39,962 nt of DNA from Caldisericales bacterium (lineage in GTDB: Bacteria; Caldisericota; Caldisericia; JAAYUI01). Below the pieces are notes generated by a model. That model made no database searches, was not told the origin of the DNA, and saw only the letters and a list, made by a program, of their open reading frames with translations. This document shows positions 25,305-33,236 of the stretch, one piece after another. A program made the translations under genes and the position numbers. The DNA lies in assembly GCA_012517765.1 (NCBI GenBank), contig JAAYUI010000017.1, positions 1 through 39,962 on the forward strand, read 5' to 3'. Each line of letters starts with the position of its first letter. Position 1 is the first letter of the stretch.

Positions 25305-26630
25305 ATGGTTGCCTTGAAAAATGACTCATCAAATGGTAACTTGGATTCATCAATGAAGATTGCGTTGCGACAGGGCCTATATTTTGCCATGGTGTTTGTG
25401 TTTTTGTGCACGCTCTCGTCATGTGCCGCGTCCCTGCCGGTCCCCAAAATAGAATTCTCGGTGGAAACCGTCCCGCCAGAGGCTTCAATATACGTTGACG
25501 GAGCATTTTATGGTTTTGCCCCAAAAGTGATCGAGGTTTCAAAAATTTCATCTGTTACTCTGGAACTCGAAGGCTACGAAACCTACAGGTTTTCTGCAAC
25601 ACAGTACAGTGGGGACAGGGCATTTGTAAGGGCGACTTTGAACAAGCTCTATCAGGTGCACCTCGCATACTCGCCGGAAGGCAGCGAGATATGGGAGAAT
25701 GGTAAACTACTGGGTAGAACGCCACTCATGATATGCCGGCCGGAGGGCAGGATTTCGTTGAGGATAAAACACGAGTACTTCCATGATCTTCTTGACACAT
25801 TCGACATAGTGGAAGTCAAATTGAGGGCGCGCGTCCTGAAGGCAAAAACAAGATACTTCCCGGACACGGTGTGCTCAATAACCTCAAGCCCCCAAGGTGC
25901 TGAAGTGGTACATTTCGGTCTTGAAAATGACAAGATCATCTCGGATGCAAAAGTCATCGGCACAACACCCCTGAACATTACAAACGCCGAACTTTCCAAA
26001 ATCTCGAAGGAACACTTTGTGGTAATAAGAAAAGAGGGATTCTTGCCATCAATTATGGTGTTCAACGGGAGCATAGAGGCACATTTCGAGCTTGGGCCAA
26101 AAGAGAAAGACCCTCCTCCTATCATGCCAAAAAATGGCATCACCCAGGTGCAGTACAAAATGGGGCGCATAACCCAAAAAGACGTCACTCTCGATGTCAT
26201 CTCCAAGAACGGCGAGGTGAGGATAATCAATCCCGAGATTGGCGTTGACGTGGAGGACATGAAGACCCCTCTCTCAAAAAACTCCGGCGCAGCTTTCTGG
26301 GGCAACCTCTTTTTCAGCGTAAGATACCAGGAGTCTGATGGAGAGACCTTTTATCTGGTTTTTGACAGGAAAAACCGGAAGAGGTTCAGGATAGAGACAT
26401 CAAATTTCTTTTGTGAAACCCCAATAAATGGCGACATAGGTTACAAGCAAAGGGTGCCCATCACCAACTCCAGTTTTGAAAAATTCTCGGACCTGTCGAT
26501 TGCCGACAACGGGAAAAACATCTATATTTTCGCAAAACCCTATGGCGGAACATGCCCTTACATGATATTCAAATCCGACCAGTCCTTGCAAAACATTATT
26601 TTCATCGGGCTCCTGGATTCCCCGCAATAG
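25305..26630 (+). CDS. Lipoprotein with PEGA domains
   Basis: 441 residues. The N-terminus carries a lipoprotein signal (MKIALRQGLYFAMVFVFLC, TLSSC), preceded by 16 extra residues if the first ATG is used. PEGA-type domains follow: VETVPPEASIYVDGAFYG and LAYSPEGSEIWENGKLLGRTP, then a third, CSITSSPQGAEVVHFG. PEGA domains are Ig-like folds of bacterial surface proteins. The C-terminal half is a beta-rich region with FYLVFDRKNRKRF and phrases like ISIADNGKNIYIFAKPYG that suggest a partial propeller. ATG 25305 has a good ribosome-binding site (AAGGTAGG); the ATG at 25353 gives a cleaner signal peptide. Function unknown; cell-surface structural or binding role. Confidence 0.7.
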   Translation: MVALKNDSSNGNLDSSMKIALRQGLYFAMVFVFLCTLSSCAASLPVPKIEFSVETVPPEASIYVDGAFYGFAPKVIEVSKISSVTLELEGYETYRFSATQYSGDRAFVRATLNKLYQVHLAYSPEGSEIWENGKLLGRTPLMICRPEGRISLRIKHEYFHDLLDTFDIVEVKLRARVLKAKTRYFPDTVCSITSSPQGAEVVHFGLENDKIISDAKVIGTTPLNITNAELSKISKEHFVVIRKEGFLPSIMVFNGSIEAHFELGPKEKDPPPIMPKNGITQVQYKMGRITQKDVTLDVISKNGEVRIINPEIGVDVEDMKTPLSKNSGAAFWGNLFFSVRYQESDGETFYLVFDRKNRKRFRIETSNFFCETPINGDIGYKQRVPITNSSFEKFSDLSIADNGKNIYIFAKPYGGTCPYMIFKSDQSLQNIIFIGLLDSPQ

Positions 26631-26751
26631 CAATCCATCATCACCTGCACCGAAATTTGTTTCTGCCGAATCACAAAAATTCAGGAAAGGCAATTTTTTG
26701 GAATTGCCACCAGTATGGTTTTTCCTTGTGTCCAATGGTTCTCTGGCGTTG

Positions 26752-26779
26752 TTGCCAGATGGAGCAAAATTGGTAGAAT
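26752..26779 (+). promoter_or_regulatory. Promoter of the phosphodiester glycosidase gene
   Basis: TTGCCA (26752-26757), a 16-base spacer and TAGAAT (26774-26779), each five of six to consensus. Transcription would begin near 26786, giving a leader of about 74 bases. Confidence 0.5.
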
Positions 26780-26859
26780 AATCCATAAATATGGGTGGAT
26801 GGCACAAGGGAAGAACTTTGTGCAACTGGCCCAAACATACGAAAATGAAGGAAAATGAC

Positions 26860-27963
26860 ATGAAAAAAACCTTGTGCCTCCTTGCTGCAGTGATACTTGT
26901 TGCATCGTCCCAGGCCAGCCTGGCCTCCGCCCCCTCCAATTTCAGCTACATCGAGAAAACAGTGACTGTCGGGAACAAATCCTATAATGTCAAATATGTT
27001 GTCATTGATGGAGCAACTTCTCCTGTTGACCTGTATTTTGGCCTGGCAAAACAAAGACTGTTTGTCAGGGACGACCCGGTGAAAATTGCCCAGTACGAAG
27101 GCGCGGTTGCCGCAATGAACGGCCCGTATCACAACGAGTCCGGTGGATGGTCAAACTACCTTTTTGACTCGCACTATGTCAAAAATGGTAAGCCAGTCAG
27201 GATAGCAAACATGGGCTCCAATTTCTGCGTGACAACAAAGGGCGAATGGCTCTTTGGCAGGCTCAGGTTCTCCATGATGGGAAAGGTGAAAGAAAACCTG
27301 CTTCCGCCGTCCCTGAAAGACGTCTATGTAAGCGGACTGAACCAGCCCCCATCTGCAAGCTCCACAACAATCTACACGTCCGAGTGGGGGTCAAAGACGC
27401 CAACAACATACCCTTCAATCTGCGTCACCCTTGAAAAGGGCGTTGTAACAAGCGTCAAGGCAGGCCCTGTCGCCATCCCCAAAGACGGGTATGTCCTCAT
27501 ATACACCGGCAAAAACAGGGAAAGGTGCGATGCAAAAAGGTGGCCCAAGGGATACATCAGGAAGGGTCTCCACATAAACATCTACTGGAAATCCGAAAAG
27601 GGAAATGAGGTCGATCTTGGAAAGTGGAAAGAATGCAGGTTCATATTCGGTGGTTCGCCAACTGTGGTCAGGGACGGCAAGCCATACTGGAACCTGACGG
27701 CGGACAAGCACACAAACAATGCTGCCCTTTCCTACGAAGCAAAAAGGTCGGCATTTGGAACAGGCCCCGGAAAAGTCTATTTTGTGGTTTTCACAGACGA
27801 GATAAAAATCCAGGAAGAATCCGCAGTACTGATACAGCTTGGTGTAAAAAACGCCTTCAATCTTGATGGTGGCTGCTCATCGTTCCTGTGGTTTGATGGC
27901 CAGTTAAAATCAGAGGTGTGCAGAAACCTGCCAATGGTTGTAGTTGCAAAGCCAAGAAAGTGA
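26860..27963 (+). CDS. Secreted phosphodiester glycosidase (NAGPA family)
   Basis: 367 residues from the ATG at 26860, which follows GAAGGA by seven bases and opens a Sec signal (MKKTLCLLAAVILVASSQASLASA). The body matches the NAGPA/phosphodiester glycosidase domain: AAMNGPYHNE near 90, a central strand region, and the signature NLDGGCSSFLWF with Asn334 and Asp336 (family form NLDGGGSS). Members cleave sugar-phosphate diester bonds, such as terminal GlcNAc-phosphodiesters in teichoic acids or related glycans. The third Gly of the motif is Cys here. A longer frame upstream to 26791 has no signal and is rejected. The gene is followed by a strong terminator. Confidence 0.85.
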   Translation: MKKTLCLLAAVILVASSQASLASAPSNFSYIEKTVTVGNKSYNVKYVVIDGATSPVDLYFGLAKQRLFVRDDPVKIAQYEGAVAAMNGPYHNESGGWSNYLFDSHYVKNGKPVRIANMGSNFCVTTKGEWLFGRLRFSMMGKVKENLLPPSLKDVYVSGLNQPPSASSTTIYTSEWGSKTPTTYPSICVTLEKGVVTSVKAGPVAIPKDGYVLIYTGKNRERCDAKRWPKGYIRKGLHINIYWKSEKGNEVDLGKWKECRFIFGGSPTVVRDGKPYWNLTADKHTNNAALSYEAKRSAFGTGPGKVYFVVFTDEIKIQEESAVLIQLGVKNAFNLDGGCSSFLWFDGQLKSEVCRNLPMVVVAKPRK

Positions 27964-27977
27964 CAAGCTGGGATTGT

Positions 27978-28008
27978 AAAAAGCCGTGCCACAAAGCACG
28001 GCTTTTTT
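27978..28008. terminator. Bidirectional intrinsic terminator
   Basis: A 12-bp stem AAAAAGCCGTGC/GCACGGCTTTTT with loop CACAAA, followed by a T-run on both strands (six T on plus, five on minus). It sits between two convergent genes with stops at 27961 and 28012, so it can end both transcripts. Confidence 0.92.
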
Positions 28009-28011
28009 AAT

Positions 28012-29118
28012 TCATGGGTTTATGATCGCCCCGTCAAAACCTTCGTCGGTCCCTCCAAGCCAGATGCACACCTGGCCCGAGATTCTCGGCAAAACCTTGT
28101 TTCCACCACCAGATGTGACCCTGAATACGCCACCACCACTAATTTCGGCACCAAATATGTCTGACCCGCCGTCACCGCTCTGGTCATGCCAGACCACATT
28201 CCCATCAGAAACACACGGAGTGCATTGCGCAGATTTTACATTCGCTAGTATATTTGTTGACCCGTTCCAGACTTTAATCTCGGAGGCGCCATCCTTTTTT
28301 GCTGACCAGACAACGCACGTCCCGGAAACGGAGGGGTCAGATTTTTCGTTCCAGGCGTCATCAAGAACAACCACCTTTCCCGTCCCATCAATGCACCCTG
28401 TCACAGGAAAACCGTTTTGGGGCCTTTTGGAATAGGCAAGAATGTTGCCATCTGCCGAAAGGCCTGAAATGACCGAAGAACTTTTGCACAAAACCTGGGT
28501 TGTGGATGTCAAAAAATCATATTTGAAAACGGCAAAACCGTTTTCAAAAAACTGCGACCAGAAGACACCAAGGCTATTTATGACAGGTCCCGACACAATC
28601 ATCGACTGGTCAGAATTTTTCAGCACAATGCTTTTCCCATCCAGGAGCCCAAAAAACCTTATCCCCTGACCAGCCTCACCCTTTTTTGTGAACGTCCAGC
28701 AAAGATAATCGCTCTTCATTACAGGGGCATAGGACAGCTCGCCAGCCTCCGAAACAACAAGAAGACTGGTTGTCGTTCTGTCAAAGAGGATTATCTTTGG
28801 CGAACCGCCTGAATTTGCCTGGAATGCGAGCCTGCTGCCAGAAAGTGCAGGGTTGGAACAAAAAGACTCACCAAAACCAATTCTTTCAGTTTTGTTTTCC
28901 AGAACGTTTCTTATTTCAATTTCAGAGGCGTTCGTGGCAATCCTGACCGGATAGGCTACTTCAAAAGAACAGATCGAGGCTGAGTTTGCGCTGGAGAGCG
29001 CTCCCTTGATGCTAAACAGAGAAATACTGACTGCCACGGCACTATTGCCAACCGGGCAGCAACAGGCAGAAAAAACAGAAAGGACCAGAAAAAGGCCACA
29101 GGCCTTTTCTTTCCTCAT
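28012..29118 (-). CDS. TolB-like beta-propeller lipoprotein
   Basis: 368 residues. A signal with a lipobox-like VFSAC (cysteine cluster CCC) precedes a propeller of TolB/DPP-like blades: repeated phrases like SGSRLAFQANSGGSPKIILFD, SYAPVMKSDYLCWTFTKKGE, SADGNILAYSKRPQ and SGTCVVWSAKKDGASEIKVW (shown in part). TolB-like propellers often bind peptides or polysaccharide in the periplasm or at the surface. The ATG at 29118 has no clear ribosome-binding site, and the best promoter would start transcription within a base or two of it, so the message may be leaderless or start elsewhere. A promoter or internal start further upstream is not excluded. Confidence 0.7.
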   Translation of the reverse strand: MRKEKACGLFLVLSVFSACCCPVGNSAVAVSISLFSIKGALSSANSASICSFEVAYPVRIATNASEIEIRNVLENKTERIGFGESFCSNPALSGSRLAFQANSGGSPKIILFDRTTTSLLVVSEAGELSYAPVMKSDYLCWTFTKKGEAGQGIRFFGLLDGKSIVLKNSDQSMIVSGPVINSLGVFWSQFFENGFAVFKYDFLTSTTQVLCKSSSVISGLSADGNILAYSKRPQNGFPVTGCIDGTGKVVVLDDAWNEKSDPSVSGTCVVWSAKKDGASEIKVWNGSTNILANVKSAQCTPCVSDGNVVWHDQSGDGGSDIFGAEISGGGVFRVTSGGGNKVLPRISGQVCIWLGGTDEGFDGAIINP

Positions 29119-29125
29119 GCCTGAT

Positions 29126-29154
29126 ATTCAACCCCAATTTGAGGGAAGGGTCAA
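29126..29154 (-). promoter_or_regulatory. Promoter of the TolB-like propeller gene
   Basis: On the minus strand TTGACC (29154-29149), a 17-base spacer and TTGAAT (29131-29126). Transcription would begin near 29119, directly before the ATG. The -35 matches that of the glycan and ThyX operons. Confidence 0.35.
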
Positions 29155-29246
29155 TAGAAGGCAAACAAATTGAAGAAACACGACTGTAATCAGATTTTGT
29201 TCTTCCAAGAACAACAAAACTGGAGACAAAACCGTTTACAAATTGT

Positions 29247-31775
29247 TTACAACTGGCCTTGTTTTATATAGGTTATTGTGGCCTGCCTGGCCTTTGCGTC
29301 CCAGGAAACTTCACCGCCCAGGGCATCGGTCACAAACCTCAAGGGAACGTAGGTCCTGCCATCCTTTATTTCCGGTGGTGCATCAAGCGTGATCTCTTTT
29401 CCGTTTACAACAGCAATCCTGGAGTCAACTGAAAGGACTATTGTTTTTCCAGAAAGCGCATAGGACACTTTTGCCACTCTGCCAGTTGCAGGATCTTTTT
29501 CAAACGAGACCTCTGCACCAATGGACTCGCCAAGAAACCTGAAAGGCACCATTGTTCTGCCACCTTTGACATAGGGCGTCCCCTGGCAGGAGAGCTCTTT
29601 CCCGTCAACTGTTGCAGTGTCCTTGGCAACAGTAAAAACTATCACGATCTTTTTTGGCTGTGGCGATTCAGGCGGCTTTGGAGGCTCCGGGACCGGCTCT
29701 GGCGCAGGCGTCAAATCGACGACTGCAAGCGCCTCAGGGCCCATCTTGCCGTCTTTTGTTGGGAAAACTTTGTAAAAAAGCTTTGTTTTGGGCGGGAAAG
29801 GGTCAGTGAACACTTTGTCAAAAGTGCTTCCTATCATCTCTCCGTTCCTCTCGATGAGGAATTCAACCTCCTGCTCTGACTCCCATGTAAGAGTTACTGC
29901 CCCTCCCTGGATTTTGGCAACAAGATTCCCCACCTTTTCAAGCCTGATTGGTATTTCGACAGTAGCTTCATTGCCAGGGTCGGAGAGAAGCCCATTTTTC
30001 CCAACTGTCTGCACCCGGTATCTGTACGCCTGGCCCTGCTTCACCTCATAATCTGAATAGAAAGTTTCAGACACTTTCGTTTTATTCAGGGGTGCCTTTG
30101 GAAAATCCCCATCAAGTCCAGCTCTGAATATATTGTAACCAGAAGGCTCCGTTCCTGACTGTGGCGGTAACCAGAAAAGCTCAACATGGTCGACCATCCA
30201 TTTGGCTGACAGGCCGACTGGTGGGTTTGGAGGTTCGTCCTTCTGCTCTGGTGGCTTGTCCAGGACAGTCACGGAGGCAGTCACCATTACAAGCGTCCTT
30301 TTGCCGTAATCCGGGTCCTGGTAGTTGATTGCCATCTGGCCATTGTATTTTCCTGGCCTTCTGTTTCCAGCTTTTATCGCAATCCTTACCGTGTCTTTTT
30401 CCTTTGGCGCAAGTCCCAGTATCTCCTTGGACGGGAAAAGGAGCGAATCTCCAAGAAGCACCAGTTCGAGAGGGATTTTCCCCTCATTGGTAATGGTCAT
30501 TTGTCTTGTTGTCTCGCCCTTGTAGCCGACTTCGGCATTTATCTTTCCACCATCAACCCTGATCTTCGGCTCCTGGTCGGATGTCCTTGGCGGCTTCCCG
30601 AAACAGCTCAGCGTTCGGTTCCTGTAATTGTTGCTCTCGCCATGCTCGACAAACATCCTGTCCCAGGCCACAACAGGCTGGAAAACATAAGATGATTTGA
30701 GCGGTATCTTTTTGACCTGCTCGCCAGTTTCGCCGTCAACAATATACACACCAGCAGTATCGCTCCCCTTTGAACCAACAGGCACAAGCACATAATCACC
30801 CATGACCGTGCAACCGTCAGTAACAGGCCCCGGCATCTTTTTGTCCCAGATTATTTTTCCTTCTGTATTGAACCTGACCAGCCTGCCTTCATCGTCCCCT
30901 ATTATTAGCGTATCTCCAAAAGAACACGGCGGAGCAAAGGTCATTCCACCGACATCAAGTATCTTGGGGTCTTTTTTGCTGTAGGGCCTTGGCAGGGCGA
31001 TAATTTCACCGCCCGACATCGTGCAAATGCAGTATTTGTCAAATGCCATGGTGGCAGAGAAACTCTGGGTGCCCACTTCCACCCCGTCCACCACACCGCC
31101 AGAGCCATCATTCAGCACGCTCGCCTTGTAATGCGCGGCGCAACCAACATAGCCATAATCACTGTTTACTCCCATTGCTCCCGGGCACGGCCACTCTGTT
31201 TCAATTTTCCAGGCAAGCCTGCCAGTATTAAGGTTGTACTTGTAAGCACGGCCAGTTGTCTCATGGGTGGTAAAATACATCCACTTCCCGCCATGGTCGT
31301 CCTTGTAAATTGTTTGGGATGAAATGTTGTTCCCTACATCTCCATTGTACCACCTGACCTCCCCGTTTGCCGTCGAAAGCCCAAGGAGCCTGTTATTCAT
31401 TGGTGCAATGACAGTGTCACCCACTATGGCACAGCTTCCTGCAACCGGCGAAGAGACCTCAAAACTCCACAGGACATTTCCTGTGAAAACATCAATGCAA
31501 TATATTTTGTCTGAGTCCCCGATAAAAAGCCTGCCCTGGTCGACAACAGGGTTTCTTCCCCTGCTCTCGACACCCTTCAGGCCAAGCTTCCAGGATTCCT
31601 TGTCGTAGGCATTGAAGTCCCATCGCCCAAGAGCATTGGATGAGTGCATGTGATCGGAGGCATACTGTGTCCACGGCTTTGGCCCCTCGTCCTCAACCCT
31701 GGATGCAAAGGCCACCTGGCCAAATAAAATCTGTGTGGCAAACAAAAAAATTAGCGTTTTTGTAAAGCGTCCCAT
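29247..31775 (-). CDS. Secreted PQQ propeller with Ig-like, fibronectin III and copper-amine-oxidase-N domains
   Basis: 842 residues from ATG 31775, which opens a signal peptide (MGRFTKTLIFLFATQILFG...AFA). A propeller of PQQ-like blades fills about 25-400 (IYCIDVFTGNVLWSFEV, GLSTANGEVRWYNGD, IDGETGEQV-like VDGETGEQVKKIP). Then an ASPM/SPD2-like Ig domain (about 410-515), two fibronectin type III domains with WLPPQSGTEPSGYNIFRAG, a Pro-rich linker (TPAPEPVPEPPKPPE) and two C-terminal copper-amine-oxidase-N repeats (TMVPFRFLGESIGAEVSFE, TYVPLRFVTDALGGEVSW). The last are cell-wall attachment or stalk modules in many bacteria, despite their name. The earlier TTG at 31823 overlaps the upstream terminator and is rejected. 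Surface protein; ligand unknown. Confidence 0.8.
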   Translation of the reverse strand: MGRFTKTLIFLFATQILFGQVAFASRVEDEGPKPWTQYASDHMHSSNALGRWDFNAYDKESWKLGLKGVESRGRNPVVDQGRLFIGDSDKIYCIDVFTGNVLWSFEVSSPVAGSCAIVGDTVIAPMNNRLLGLSTANGEVRWYNGDVGNNISSQTIYKDDHGGKWMYFTTHETTGRAYKYNLNTGRLAWKIETEWPCPGAMGVNSDYGYVGCAAHYKASVLNDGSGGVVDGVEVGTQSFSATMAFDKYCICTMSGGEIIALPRPYSKKDPKILDVGGMTFAPPCSFGDTLIIGDDEGRLVRFNTEGKIIWDKKMPGPVTDGCTVMGDYVLVPVGSKGSDTAGVYIVDGETGEQVKKIPLKSSYVFQPVVAWDRMFVEHGESNNYRNRTLSCFGKPPRTSDQEPKIRVDGGKINAEVGYKGETTRQMTITNEGKIPLELVLLGDSLLFPSKEILGLAPKEKDTVRIAIKAGNRRPGKYNGQMAINYQDPDYGKRTLVMVTASVTVLDKPPEQKDEPPNPPVGLSAKWMVDHVELFWLPPQSGTEPSGYNIFRAGLDGDFPKAPLNKTKVSETFYSDYEVKQGQAYRYRVQTVGKNGLLSDPGNEATVEIPIRLEKVGNLVAKIQGGAVTLTWESEQEVEFLIERNGEMIGSTFDKVFTDPFPPKTKLFYKVFPTKDGKMGPEALAVVDLTPAPEPVPEPPKPPESPQPKKIVIVFTVAKDTATVDGKELSCQGTPYVKGGRTMVPFRFLGESIGAEVSFEKDPATGRVAKVSYALSGKTIVLSVDSRIAVVNGKEITLDAPPEIKDGRTYVPLRFVTDALGGEVSWDAKARQATITYIKQGQL

Positions 31776-31820
31776 GCATATAGATACCGAAATTTTGGGG
31801 AAAAGGTTGAATTTGCCAAA

Positions 31821-31856
31821 CAAAAAAGGGCAGAGATTTGTTTCCCCCTGCCCTTT
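31821..31856 (-). terminator. Intrinsic terminator of the HD-ThyX operon
   Basis: On the minus strand AAAGGGCAG and CTGCCCTTT form a 9-bp stem with a 14-base loop, followed by TTTGTTT. It lies 15 bp after the stop of the thioredoxin-like lipoprotein gene. Confidence 0.75.
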
Positions 31857-31870
31857 GGTTCGTCTTTTTT

Positions 31871-33229
31871 CTACCTTGTCAGCTTTGGCAGGAGTTCATT
31901 GAGCTCCGCGTCTCCATTGAGCCTTGTGGAGTCCAGCTGGCCAACGACCTTTGAAGAAGAATCAACAGCAAGCAGGGAGGGGGTTGAATCAAAGAGCATC
32001 AGGGATGCAAGGTCTTTTTTCAGGTCGATGAAAAGGTGGGAACCCTTGATCTGGCCAAGGAATTCTTCGAGTTTTGCTTTTTCCGATGATGACAGGAAAA
32101 CTACCTGATCAGGCCCTATTCCGAATTTGCCAAGGATGTTTGCTATTTCCCTTGCCCTCTTCCTGCAGGATGCACATGAAGAAACAAAAATGACCACATA
32201 AGGCCTGCCCTTGAAATAAGCCCCGCTGATCTCTTTTCCGCTGTCAGTCTTCATTTTTGGAAGGACAAAAAGGGTGCCGGGATGGAATGAGAGTATCCCG
32301 TAAGGGTATTTCTTCTGATAAGCCGGGTATCCCTGCGTGTCTATAATGAAGAGCTTGACTGCGCTTGCCACGGCAGACCTGACAGCCATCGCATAGGGTG
32401 TAAATTTGTCATTTTGTGGTATTCTCGCATTCAGGAAAGCCAGCTGCTCGGGGGTGGCACCTTTGTACGGTTCAAAAATGAACTGGGCATACTGGAGCCC
32501 TGAGGGGTCCGATGCTCCCGTCGTCACAGGCATTACATACCTTATCGTCATGTCATCGTTTATGGCAATGACTATTGTCTTCGTGTAAACGTTTGTCATG
32601 ATTGCAGACCAGTACTTGTGCTTGTAGTTGCTGTCAAATACCTCAAAAAAGGTAACTGCTTTGGTTTGTGAAGATGGCTCCGGATCAACTACGATCTTTG
32701 CTTCCGGAGAGGAGAACTCGCCCTTCTCAACAGCGCCCGCAGCCCAGTGTGCCATTGGCGGATCACCCATTTCCAGAACAAGCTTCCTTTGCCCCCCATC
32801 TGCCTTTGCAACAATGAAATCAACAATGTTTGTTTGTGAAAACTCCATTGCAAAAGGAAATGCAGAGGGTGGTTCGATATCAGAGGCAAGAGTGGCCCTG
32901 AGGGTTACCTTGTTTGCATCATCCACCGGTTTACCCCTGTACACCCATGAATCCTGGGCGTTCTCCTCAACCACTTCAAAGGTGGCGCCTTTGAAAAACT
33001 CGGAGAGGGCCTTCGCATGATATGGCATCTGCAATACAAACTCGCCTTTGCTCGGTGTATAGAGACAAACTGGGTGGAGATTCTCAAATACAATGTCCCA
33101 TTTACCTTCACCGATGGCTTTCAATGTATCAACTGCAATTTTGGCATCATTGGAGCTTCCGCAACCTGCAAAAGAAAAACAGGAGAGGGAAAACAAAACG
33201 CAAAACATGACTGACATTATTTTCTTCAT
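31871..33229 (-). CDS. Thioredoxin-like (TlpA/ResA-type) lipoprotein
   Basis: 452 residues from the ATG at 33229, which follows GAGGT by five bases; that ribosome-binding site overlaps the stop of the gene before it. A lipoprotein signal ends at SFAGC. The N-terminal 300 residues are an unrecognised beta-rich domain. The C-terminal 130 form a thioredoxin-like fold with an intact CxxC (Cys352 and Cys355 in SSCASCRKRA), a later GPDQVVFLSS and the cis-Pro region (FDSTPSLLAVD). The pair suggests a periplasmic disulfide reductase or oxidant. It is the last gene of the operon. The earlier TTG in frame, 15 codons upstream, lacks a ribosome-binding site. Confidence 0.75.
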   Translation of the reverse strand: MKKIMSVMFCVLFSLSCFSFAGCGSSNDAKIAVDTLKAIGEGKWDIVFENLHPVCLYTPSKGEFVLQMPYHAKALSEFFKGATFEVVEENAQDSWVYRGKPVDDANKVTLRATLASDIEPPSAFPFAMEFSQTNIVDFIVAKADGGQRKLVLEMGDPPMAHWAAGAVEKGEFSSPEAKIVVDPEPSSQTKAVTFFEVFDSNYKHKYWSAIMTNVYTKTIVIAINDDMTIRYVMPVTTGASDPSGLQYAQFIFEPYKGATPEQLAFLNARIPQNDKFTPYAMAVRSAVASAVKLFIIDTQGYPAYQKKYPYGILSFHPGTLFVLPKMKTDSGKEISGAYFKGRPYVVIFVSSCASCRKRAREIANILGKFGIGPDQVVFLSSSEKAKLEEFLGQIKGSHLFIDLKKDLASLMLFDSTPSLLAVDSSSKVVGQLDSTRLNGDAELNELLPKLTR

Positions 33230-33236
33230 TTTTACC

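Noticed and set aside
26689-26708. 7-bp hairpin GGCAATT/AATTGCC after the PEGA lipoprotein gene
   Set aside because: No T-run after the stem; may be chance.
29196-29217. Imperfect inverted repeat (TTGTTCTT/AAGAACAA) after the large propeller gene
   Set aside because: Loop of two bases and no T-run on either strand, so not a convincing terminator; no other support.
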